Shown here: piece by piece, positions 52,868 through 60,493 of the stretch
Numbering within the stretch: position 1 is the stretch's first letter
Layout of the letters: each line of letters opens with the position of its first letter
Source: Planctomycetota bacterium
Lineage (GTDB): Bacteria > Planctomycetota > Planctomycetia > Planctomycetales > Planctomycetaceae
NCBI GenBank assembly: GCA_018242525.1
Contig: JAFEBS010000074.1
Span: 1 to 64,000 of the forward strand
Length of the DNA: 64,000 nt
Direction of reading: 5' to 3'
Translations under genes and position numbers: made by a program
Notes under the pieces: generated by a model
Seen by the model: the letters and a program-made list of their open reading frames with translations, nothing else
The model's database searches: none
What the model was told of the DNA's origin: nothing

Positions 52868-53302
52868 TAGATCGACGGAGTGTCATCGTAGCCCTGTGAC
52901 AAGACTGATCTGTTAAAGGCTGCCAGCGGATGGAATTACAGGAGTCAACGCTCCGTATACATTCGGAGGAGTTTTGAGATTTGCGCGTCTCGAGGGTTGT
53001 CAGGATGTCAATCGGCCCTAAAACCTGTTTCGCGTGTTCAAAAACGGCTTGTTGAGTTGCGTGTTGATGCATGTTGTTTTTCGCTGCGTCAAAACGATTT
53101 TGAGTGGTCTGTTCACTCCTGATGCCCTCGTTTTTGGGGGGGGTACCAAGTGGGTCGGGGCCGAAATCTTGGGAATTATTGGAAATTAGAGATTTTTCAG
53201 GGCTTAATGGTTGCAATCGGTGGTGGTACGTATTATTTCGCATCAAGGGCCGGTTCCGCGTTGGAATTGGTGGTTAAGGAAACGTTCATGGAGGGTGTTT
53301 CA
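52868..53302 (+). other. Upstream region of the Cys-rich secreted protein gene
   Basis: No gene is seen in this 435-bp stretch. It is AT-richer than the neighbouring genes, especially 53040-53230, which fits a promoter region, and holds a run of eight G at 53136-53143. Open frames crossing it (for example the in-frame extension of the next gene back to 53150) lack a signal or ribosome-binding site. Confidence 0.5.
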
Positions 53303-54091
53303 ATGAAGCGAATGTTTGCGTTAGCGACTGTCGCCGGGGCCGTGTTGGCGATTGGACTTTGTAGTGACGCTGAAGCCGCCCGTCGGTGCCGACCAACGCG
53401 CCGCAACTGTGTGGGGGTGACTCATCAACCGTGTGCGACCGCTGCCGTCCGCGCACCGAAGTCGGATACAGCCGTCACCACGACGACGGAATGCATTTGC
53501 GCGGTTTGGGAGTACGCCTCGAGCCCAGGATACAATTCCTACTACTCGCTCGACTTTTATCCGGACTGCAATACGTACACCATCCTGTCGATGGACGGAA
53601 ACTTCACGGTTGGCAACAACTGTCCCGCCTGCCCGGCAAGTTCGTGTCTACTCATTACCCATTACTCGTCCCGAACGCCGGGGCGGTATTTCAAGCCGGG
53701 AACGAAGCTTGACCAGAAGTTGAAGTGGAATCAGGAACTGGCACTGAAATCGGGGCAAGGGAAATTCAAGTCAACCTCTGGTACAGAGCGGACCTTCGAG
53801 TTCGAGACGAAAGAGCTGGCGGACGCGAAGATGCTGGTAAGCTTTACGCACGCCAATACCCAATACTTCGCAAAACTTCACACGATTCGGGTCGAGGCTC
53901 AGGAACTCGGTGGGGTGAAGGAATCGACGGTCTCTGATTTCGCCATCGGCCAGGAGATTGACACGCCACCCGCCGCGCAAAAGGTCCATGACGTCAGCAG
54001 TCAGGTGACTGTATTGGACAAGAACGTCGCAACGATCAAGGTTGGAAATGCGACCTATCAGGTCGTGACCATGACGCCGTTTGAACAATAG
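53303..54091 (+). CDS. Cys-rich secreted protein, unknown
   Basis: A 262-residue exported protein: MKRMFALATVAGAVLAIGLC, then SDAEA and a basic start of the mature part (RRCRPTRRNC). The N-terminal half contains several Cys (VTHQPCATAA, ECICAVWEY, DCNTYTIL, NNCPACPASSC), suggesting disulfides or a metal site; a Thr-rich stretch (TAVTTTTE) precedes them. The C-terminal half is beta-rich with no Cys (TFEFETKELADAKMLVSF, TVLDKNVATIKVGNATYQVV). No family recognised. ggagg 8 bases before the ATG and a strong terminator after the stop mark a single-gene unit. Confidence 0.7.
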   Translation: MKRMFALATVAGAVLAIGLCSDAEAARRCRPTRRNCVGVTHQPCATAAVRAPKSDTAVTTTTECICAVWEYASSPGYNSYYSLDFYPDCNTYTILSMDGNFTVGNNCPACPASSCLLITHYSSRTPGRYFKPGTKLDQKLKWNQELALKSGQGKFKSTSGTERTFEFETKELADAKMLVSFTHANTQYFAKLHTIRVEAQELGGVKESTVSDFAIGQEIDTPPAAQKVHDVSSQVTVLDKNVATIKVGNATYQVVTMTPFEQ

Positions 54092-54117
54092 TCTTACGAC
54101 GACGTACTGAATCGAAC

Positions 54118-54150
54118 GGGAGCGTGGGATCTGTCTCACGCTCCCTTTTT
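54118..54150 (+). terminator. Intrinsic terminator
   Basis: A stem gggagcgtgggat... / ...tctcacgctccc followed directly by ttttt, 27 bp after the stop of the Cys-rich protein gene. It also lies just beyond the stop of the convergent kinase gene. Confidence 0.88.
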
Positions 54151-54167
54151 GCTATCTGGGCTGTGAT

Positions 54168-56225
54168 TCACCTCGGGGATAACGACTTTGCGCAACGAAA
54201 TCCAATTCGATCGCTCAACTGTGTTCTTGGAATCTTGTAGCAAGTTGGCGAGACTTGTTGAACGGAGGGGATGGGGGTTTCGGGGGGGCCGCCACAAACG
54301 GTGATTTCATCGCGCAGCCGATCTAAAGGTGGCTTCACCTTCAGTACCTGTTCATCTGGTGTCCGATACATGATGAAGGGCGAAGACGTATATTCGGCCC
54401 CATTTGAATACAAGCCGAAAACTGGCGGTGACGACAGTGTTGTGCGGTCGAAGTCCAAAGTTCCAACCGGTGAACGAACACTTGGTATCGATTTTGATTC
54501 GTTGCCCCACGGGAATACCGTGGTGCCACCGTTCGTTGCCGCAAACGTATATTCGGCTTGAGTTGGCAGTCGCTTGCCGATCTGCTCGGCGTACCAGACG
54601 TAGTAGTCATACATGTGTCCTGTCATCGGGAGTTGCCCCGAAGTCTCAATTGCGGGTCCCAGGCCAGCCATGTGATCGTTATAGACTTTTTGGAACTCGT
54701 CTATTGTGACTTCGTGCGTGTCGATCTCAAACGGAGCAATTCGCCAAACGAGTTGCGGCGTGCCGCGGTTGTCAGGAGGGCCGGAGACAAAATGGTCGCT
54801 GCCGTCGAATCGCGCCATGCCATGAGTGTGGTTCAGCAGTGGAATCTCGATTGTTGGCAATTGGATTTTCCCGGATACTTTATCGACCACCCAGCGCCGA
54901 TGGGGAAAGGGTGTCGCGGCCCAGCTTGGATCTGCGGGCACGCGCCGATAAACCTCGTGAAACCGACCATCGTCCAGCTTGGCAACGACGAGGTAATCCG
55001 ATGGCTGCAGGCGCAGAGTCGCCGGTGAGCGACCGGCGCGGATCGCTTTCTCCATCATCGGTTCCCCCGTGTCCGGGTCCAGCGGGATCAGCGACAATTG
55101 AGCGCCACTTGGGCTTGTGTTGATCACGACTGGCGGAGTTCCCCCTTGAAATGGTATCAACGCCGCAGCGGCGGTTCCCAGCAAAACAAGTGCAGAAACA
55201 ACTGAGAGAGCGATGTGCTTCCGTAGCCAGCGAACCGCTTGTCGGGATCTGGGAATTGGCCGGGCAACGGTTGGCTCACCCGCGAAGTATCGGCGAAGAT
55301 CGTCAGCGAATTCTCCGGTTGTCTGGTAACGCTCAGCCGGCGACTTGGACAGGGCCTTCAGGCAGATTGTTTCCAGAGCGAGTGGTATGTCAGGTTTGAT
55401 GCGGCGGGGGCGGACGGGATCCATGAACTGAACATTCTTGGGAATCTCCTCCGTTTTCCCGGGGAACGGTCGCTGGCGAGTCAGCATCTCGTAAAAGATC
55501 GTGCCCAATGAAAAGACGTCTGACGGGCGTTTCAAGTTGTGGATTTCCCCACCCGCCTGCTCCGGGGACATGTATGGCAATGTTCCCACCAACCGGTCAT
55601 CGAACACGGTCAGAGTCTCATCTTCATGCTCAATCTTGGCCAGGCCAAAGTCCGTGATATGTGGTTGACCGTTTTTGCTGACCAGGATATTCGCGGGCTT
55701 CAGATCGCGGTGGATGATCCCGTTTTCGTGCGCATGATGGACCGCATCCGCCATCAGAATCATGAATTCGGCAACTTCATCAGGAGTTGAAAACTGACCC
55801 TCGGTCAGTGCCGTCTTCAAGTTGTCTCCGTTGACGTACTCGCTGACGATGTAGATTTGGCCCCCGTCTTCCTCGAAGATGTCATACACTTTGACGATGT
55901 TCGGATGATTGAGGGTGGCGGCTGCGCGTGCTTCGCGCCAGAACATGCTGCGCGTGTGTCGATCCAGGAATTCCTTGCGCGGCGTCTTGATGGCGACCTG
56001 TCGCGGCAACCCTGCGGTTTCCGATCGCCAGACCGTTCCAAACTGGCCATGCCCCAGTTCCTCGACCAATTTGTAGTGGCGGACCGTTCGATTGGGATTT
56101 GTTTGAAGGGGTGAAGTTCCACCCAATGCACGGCTGCCGCACGTGGGGCAAGACATGTCCTGATCGAGAGTTTCTTCGCCCAGAGTTAATGGGGCGAGGC
56201 AGTGCTGACACTTACGCAGTTCCAT
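54168..56225 (-). CDS. Membrane Ser/Thr protein kinase with zinc ribbon and FGE-like domain
   Basis: A 685-residue protein. The N-terminal zinc ribbon has C6/C9 (CQHC) and C26/C29 (CPTC). The kinase domain (about 51-312) has a GHGQFGTV glycine loop, K80 (VAIK), HRDLKPANI (D174) and DFG (192-194), all intact. One membrane helix spans about 338-358. The extracytoplasmic part begins with a PEGA-like segment (VVINTSPSGAQLSLIPLD) and ends with a formylglycine-generating-enzyme-like domain from about 500 (FEIDTHEVTIDEFQKVY, KRLPTQAEYTFAAT, FPWGNE, RIGFRCAKS). The RGGS motif common in that fold is replaced by VCGGPP, so it is likely a binding or sensor domain rather than an enzyme (inference). Confidence 0.88.
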   Translation of the reverse strand: MELRKCQHCLAPLTLGEETLDQDMSCPTCGSRALGGTSPLQTNPNRTVRHYKLVEELGHGQFGTVWRSETAGLPRQVAIKTPRKEFLDRHTRSMFWREARAAATLNHPNIVKVYDIFEEDGGQIYIVSEYVNGDNLKTALTEGQFSTPDEVAEFMILMADAVHHAHENGIIHRDLKPANILVSKNGQPHITDFGLAKIEHEDETLTVFDDRLVGTLPYMSPEQAGGEIHNLKRPSDVFSLGTIFYEMLTRQRPFPGKTEEIPKNVQFMDPVRPRRIKPDIPLALETICLKALSKSPAERYQTTGEFADDLRRYFAGEPTVARPIPRSRQAVRWLRKHIALSVVSALVLLGTAAAALIPFQGGTPPVVINTSPSGAQLSLIPLDPDTGEPMMEKAIRAGRSPATLRLQPSDYLVVAKLDDGRFHEVYRRVPADPSWAATPFPHRRWVVDKVSGKIQLPTIEIPLLNHTHGMARFDGSDHFVSGPPDNRGTPQLVWRIAPFEIDTHEVTIDEFQKVYNDHMAGLGPAIETSGQLPMTGHMYDYYVWYAEQIGKRLPTQAEYTFAATNGGTTVFPWGNESKSIPSVRSPVGTLDFDRTTLSSPPVFGLYSNGAEYTSSPFIMYRTPDEQVLKVKPPLDRLRDEITVCGGPPETPIPSVQQVSPTCYKIPRTQLSDRIGFRCAKSLSPR

Positions 56226-56368
56226 GACGCACCGGTTTGATCTTGAGGGAAACGCCAGTCCACAGTGAACCTGGCATCAGAAGTATCCAGATTGACCGTC
56301 TTCCAAAGAAATGTTCAAGTTTCTGGCGGACATCGTCACCGATTTGACAATGACTTGCAACCGGAAAT

Positions 56369-57124
56369 TCAACGGTCCACGGTGTTTTGGGCGACCCAGT
56401 CCGCGAAGCGGGTAGAACCCAGTCGGGGATTGTCGCCAGGCGTTAGTGATTGGTCGTCCAATGTGATGCCGAAATAGAGTGCCTTGGAATCGGTCACGAC
56501 CGTCCGCGCGTCTCCGATTGCGTCCAGGTACCGCCGCACGAGTTCATCTTGACGGATTGGTTCGGGACCGGCCAGGTCGACCGTATCGTTCAACGGCTCA
56601 GCCAGAGAGGCTTCAGCCACACCGATGGCGACATCGTCCGCAGCAATGGGCTGCATCAGGGCCGCGGGAAGCCGAACCACCTGACCTTCGGTCGCCGATT
56701 GGGCGATGCCGCCGACGAACTCGAAGAATTGCGTGGCGCGCACAATCGTGTATGGAATCGCAGACGTCTTGATTTGCTTTTCCTGGGCGAGCTTCGCCCG
56801 GAAGTAACCGCTCGCGAGCAAGCGATCGGTGCCGACGACCGACAACGCAACATGATGGCTGACACCCGCGTCTGCTTCGGCGGCCATGAGGTTGCGACTT
56901 GATGTCTCAAAGAATTCAAGGACCGCGTTGTCTTCCCACGATGGCGCATTCGCGACATCAACAACGACTTGCGCACCGTCAAGCGCTGGTGCCAGCCCCT
57001 CGCCAGTGACAGTATTGACACCCAGCGACGGCGATGCCGCCAGCACCTCGTGGCCGCGCTGACGAAGGTTCATCACGACTTTTTTCCCGATGAGTCCGCT
57101 GCCGCCGATGACGACGATTTTCAT
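56369..57124 (-). CDS. NmrA-like/atypical SDR NAD(P)-binding protein
   Basis: A 251-residue protein with an N-terminal dinucleotide fold MKIVVIGGSGLIGKKVVMNLRQRGHEV (GGSGLIG). Later segments VVDVANAPSWEDNAVLEFFE, HVALSVVGTDRLLASGYFRAKLAQE and PYTIVRATQFFEFV place it with atypical SDRs of the NmrA type, which bind NAD(P) and often act as redox sensors or reductases. The Y-x-x-x-K pair of classical SDRs is reduced to GYFRAK, which keeps the spacing. gggagga is 6 bases before the ATG. It stands alone between the kinase and YhaM-like genes. Confidence 0.83.
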   Translation of the reverse strand: MKIVVIGGSGLIGKKVVMNLRQRGHEVLAASPSLGVNTVTGEGLAPALDGAQVVVDVANAPSWEDNAVLEFFETSSRNLMAAEADAGVSHHVALSVVGTDRLLASGYFRAKLAQEKQIKTSAIPYTIVRATQFFEFVGGIAQSATEGQVVRLPAALMQPIAADDVAIGVAEASLAEPLNDTVDLAGPEPIRQDELVRRYLDAIGDARTVVTDSKALYFGITLDDQSLTPGDNPRLGSTRFADWVAQNTVDR

Positions 57125-57268
57125 AGCGATCCTCCCGCTGCCCCCTGCTGTGATCGCAGGTTGAATGAGAATTCAGGCGCGTCAGCCAACACAACGTCGG
57201 CGTGACCAACGTGTTCGGCCTCGATTGTAACGCCGTCTCAAAAGGACATCGAGTTTTTTCCGGCGGAC

Positions 57269-58234
57269 CTACTTGGATCCCTTGAAAATCTTGCGGTCCA
57301 GCCGGGGAATAAACAGCGTCCAGTGCGAGGCACTGTTGGTGTCGTCCTGGATTGCCCGGGTGAACTCGTGCAACTTGGCGTCAAGATTGTCCAGAAGATG
57401 CAGTGCGACAGCTTCGGGTGTCATGGGCAACCGCGGACTGCCGAACTCGTACTGGCCATGATGGCTGAGGATCATGTGTTTCAGCCGCAACGCCAGTTCT
57501 TCCGGGAATGTTTCGCCGCTCAATTGTTCCACCTGACGAATCTTGTCCGACAGCATTTCCACGCCGATCACCAGGTGCCCCAGCAACTGCCCTTCGTCGG
57601 TGTAAACGAAACCGGTTTCACACGACAACTCCCGGGTTTTGCCCAGATCGTGCAGGAAGATTCCCGCGAGGAGCAGTTCTTCGTTCAGTTCGACATAGAC
57701 TTCGCAAATCTTCCGGGCCACCTTCAGCAATGTGACCAGATGTTCCAGCAAACCACCCCGATAGGCATGGTGCGCCTTGACCCCGGCGGGGGTTTCACAC
57801 AACTGTCGCATGATGGCTTCATCGAGCAGAAAGCACTCCATCAGCGTACGCAGGCTCGGATGCTCGAAGCCAAGAAGCATTGTTCGCAATTGGCCGAACA
57901 ATTCTTCGATTTTCTGCGAGGTCATCGATTCGAAGTCGGCCGGGTCGACGCTGTTGAGTGGAACATTGTCGCAGTGAGTCAGGATGAGCTGCAGAGTTCC
58001 CTGAAACAGTTGCACTTTCCCTTTCACCCGCACGAAACCACCCGTCTGGATGTGTGCACACGCTTCCTCGGTGACATTCCACATCCGGCCATTGATCAAA
58101 CCCGTGCGATCTCGCAGGTCGACTGATAAATACAAGGCGGCATTACGGTTGGCGCGCAGTTGCTTGTCGGAAACCAGGAACACCTCTTCGACGATGTCTC
58201 CGTCTTTGAGGTCAGTTACAAACCGGCGAGACAT
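57269..58234 (-). CDS. yhaM: 3'-5' exoribonuclease YhaM family (OB + HD domains)
   Basis: A 321-residue protein. The N-terminal OB fold (about 1-90) reads LKDGDIVEEVFLVSDKQLRANRNAALYLSVDLRDRTG and GGFVRVKGKVQLFQGTLQL. The HD phosphohydrolase domain (about 145-300) has AHHAYRGGLLEHLVTLLKVA, LLLAGIFLHDLGKTREL with the HD pair, and MILSHHGQYEFGSP. In Bacillus, YhaM degrades RNA and single-stranded DNA from the 3' end. ATG 58234 is used; the in-frame TTG at 58243 adds three residues. The symbol is by family resemblance. Confidence 0.85.
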   Translation of the reverse strand: MSRRFVTDLKDGDIVEEVFLVSDKQLRANRNAALYLSVDLRDRTGLINGRMWNVTEEACAHIQTGGFVRVKGKVQLFQGTLQLILTHCDNVPLNSVDPADFESMTSQKIEELFGQLRTMLLGFEHPSLRTLMECFLLDEAIMRQLCETPAGVKAHHAYRGGLLEHLVTLLKVARKICEVYVELNEELLLAGIFLHDLGKTRELSCETGFVYTDEGQLLGHLVIGVEMLSDKIRQVEQLSGETFPEELALRLKHMILSHHGQYEFGSPRLPMTPEAVALHLLDNLDAKLHEFTRAIQDDTNSASHWTLFIPRLDRKIFKGSK

Positions 58235-58360
58235 GGCAGTCAATCCATTGGTGTGCGGGGAGGCGACGGGCGAAGGTGGGCGATTCTAGGTGCGAAGCCG
58301 GACGGTCACAAGGAACGAGTGAATTCTACAGAACGTTCACTCCATTTGGCGCCATCCTGA

Positions 58361-58399
58361 AAACAAAACAGCCTCACGCGGAATTGACGCGTGAGGCTG
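58361..58399 (-). terminator. Intrinsic terminator of the small TPR gene
   Basis: A perfect stem cagcctcacgcg / cgcgtgaggctg with a 7-base loop. On the minus strand it is followed by ttttgtttt. It lies 49 bp after the stop of the TPR gene. Confidence 0.88.
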
Positions 58400-58447
58400 A
58401 CAAAAACTCAATTGGAAAAACTTGACGTTCGCGGCATCCGCCACGAA

Positions 58448-58894
58448 TCAGTTGTGGCTCTGCGTGATTCGATTCCCGCCGTTATTTTTGATTTGAAAAA
58501 TCGGCATGACGGCAAGTTGCACACTGTCGAGCCCGGCGACGTCCGGCGGAACGGCGGCGGCGGCGGCTTCATCTGCCAGTTGATCCTGGCCCTCGTGACG
58601 ATAGCAGTTGCTGAGTGCCATGAAGGCCCGTTGATTGAACGGCTTCGGAAACATCTGAGCCGCAAGGTTCAGCGGCTGAATCGCTTCTGCGTACTTCGCC
58701 TGAGCCTGCAACGCTTCGCCCCGAAACAGTTGGGCGATTGGTTCAAACGGCCCGGCATCGGCGATGTAACTCAATTCCTCCATGGCGTAGCCGGGCATCT
58801 GAAGTTCCAGATATCCTTCAGCTGCCGCCAGATGGCGCACAATGAACTGCGGGTTAATGGGCTTGTTTTCGATTTCCTCGTGGTTGCTGATCAT
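58448..58894 (-). CDS. Small TPR-like protein
   Basis: A 148-residue cytoplasmic protein built of TPR-like helices: HLAAAEGYLELQMPGYAMEELSYI (about 21-44), FEPIAQLFRGEALQAQAKYAEAIQPLNLA (about 50-78), and FNQRAFMALSNCYRHEGQDQLADEAAAAA (about 86-114). No enzymatic motif, so it is likely a protein-interaction adaptor. gggagg precedes the ATG at a good distance, and a strong terminator follows, giving a one-gene unit. The 58895-59353 gap upstream contains an imperfect ggggacaa / ttgttcccc palindrome at 58995-59020 and no convincing gene. Confidence 0.75.
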   Translation of the reverse strand: MISNHEEIENKPINPQFIVRHLAAAEGYLELQMPGYAMEELSYIADAGPFEPIAQLFRGEALQAQAKYAEAIQPLNLAAQMFPKPFNQRAFMALSNCYRHEGQDQLADEAAAAAVPPDVAGLDSVQLAVMPIFQIKNNGGNRITQSHN

Positions 58895-59353
58895 GGCAGC
58901 CTCCCTCCCGTTGGGTGTGAAGACTTAAACGTTGTTGTCGAGCAATTTGCTTGCCTGAGTCTGAAATCCATCCTGTGCATCACTCATGCCACAGTGGGGA
59001 CAAATCTGACTTGTTCCCCCAGCTATAACCGTAGCAGTGAGTTATGACACGTCAAGTTTGCAAGGGTTCGCCACAAGGAAATGTCAGTTTGACAATTCCG
59101 GCGACAAAACTGAGGACGGTTGTGGCAGTGAGCAGGCAATGAACTGAATCGGAACGGCGAATTGGGGTTGTTGTCAGTGTGATGGCACATCGTTCTGCCG
59201 CCACTGAGTCCGTCGTCGGATTCGGACTTCATGGCAGACGGAACTTGTGTTGATTCTGGAGTTTGTGCCAACGAAAGGTCGGGTGTCGAGCGTACAAGCG
59301 GCGATTGTGGAACTGAATCCGCTCTGAAATCCTTCTGGCACCAGTGTAATTCC

Positions 59354-60448
59354 ATGTGGCTCCTGATTTCCGGCTGCCTGCTGTCCGGCTGCGTGACGTC
59401 CTTTCTGGCGACGTACTTGATGCGGTGGCTGGCTCCGAGAGTCGGTTTGATTGATAAGCCGGCGGCTCGCAAGGTCCATTTGATTCCGACGCCGCTCGGT
59501 GGCGGGGTTGGAATCTGGTGTGGAGTTGTCCTGCCGCTCGCGACGTCGCAACTGTTGATCTGGTACTGGCAGAAGAATCCACCCCACTGGCTGCCCGAGG
59601 AATTGGCTCGACACCTGGCGGGGGCCATCTACCGGGCGCGCGAACTGTGGGGCATCATCGCCGCTGCTACGATTCTGGCCGTGACCGGTCTGGCAGACGA
59701 TTTTCGTCCACTCTCGTGGAAACTGAGGTTGGGTCTGCAGTTCGGAGTGTCGATCGCCGTTGTTGCCAGTGGCGTTCGAGCGACCGTCTTCCTGGACAAT
59801 CCGTGGATCGGAGCGGTGTTAAGCGTGTTCTGGTTCGTGGTGCTGGTGAATTCGTTCAATTTCCTGGACAACATGGATGGCTTGTCAGGCGGGATTGCGC
59901 TCATTGTCAGCACAATCTTCGCCGTCATGATGCTGACCGGATCGGGTGGCCCCCATTGGTTTGTCGGCGGCTTCTTTCTGATTGTGGCCGGGGCGGTCAT
60001 CGGGTTTCTGTTTCACAACTGGTCCCCGGCCAGGATCTTCATGGGGGATGCCGGCAGTTATTTTCTCGGCTTCAGCATTGCCTGCATGACGATCCTGGGG
60101 ACATTTTATTCGCCCGCCGATTCCAATCGCCACGTCGCATTGGCTCCGCTCTGTGTCATGGCCGTTCCGCTGTACGACATCTGCTCAGTGATGCTGATTC
60201 GCCTGCTGGAAGGCCGCAGCCTGTTCCATCCGGATAAGCGACACTTTTCGCATCGACTGGTGGCGCTGGGACTGACTCGGGTGCAGGCAGTGTTGACAGT
60301 GCATTTGACCACGTTGACAACCGGACTGCTCGGCCTGACCTTGTATGCTGTGTCGACGTGGGGGGCGAGTCTGATCATCCTGGCGTGTGTCGGGTGTGTC
60401 CTGCTACTGATTGCCATCCTGGAATCCGCGCCGCGTGACGCGGTGTAG
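59354..60448 (+). CDS. Polyprenyl-phosphate sugar-1-phosphate transferase (WecA/TagO family)
   Basis: A 364-residue membrane enzyme with about 10-11 helices, family GT4 of MraY/WecA type. It transfers GlcNAc-1-P or a similar sugar phosphate to undecaprenyl phosphate, starting polysaccharide synthesis. Motifs: DKPAARKVHLIPTPLGGGVG (about 34-53), TGLADDFRPLSWKLRL (about 111-126), NSFNFLDNMDGLSGG (catalytic Asp region, about 165-179), NWSPARIFMGDAGSYFLGF, and DKRHFSHRLVALGLT near the end. ATG 59354 begins the first helix; an in-frame start at 59231 would add 41 non-family residues. The next gene, 45 bp downstream, is an O-antigen-ligase-like protein, suggesting one operon. Confidence 0.92.
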   Translation: MWLLISGCLLSGCVTSFLATYLMRWLAPRVGLIDKPAARKVHLIPTPLGGGVGIWCGVVLPLATSQLLIWYWQKNPPHWLPEELARHLAGAIYRARELWGIIAAATILAVTGLADDFRPLSWKLRLGLQFGVSIAVVASGVRATVFLDNPWIGAVLSVFWFVVLVNSFNFLDNMDGLSGGIALIVSTIFAVMMLTGSGGPHWFVGGFFLIVAGAVIGFLFHNWSPARIFMGDAGSYFLGFSIACMTILGTFYSPADSNRHVALAPLCVMAVPLYDICSVMLIRLLEGRSLFHPDKRHFSHRLVALGLTRVQAVLTVHLTTLTTGLLGLTLYAVSTWGASLIILACVGCVLLLIAILESAPRDAV

Positions 60449-60493
60449 TCATTCAAGACGCCGCCTGCTGTTCCCAATCAACTGAGCGATCTG

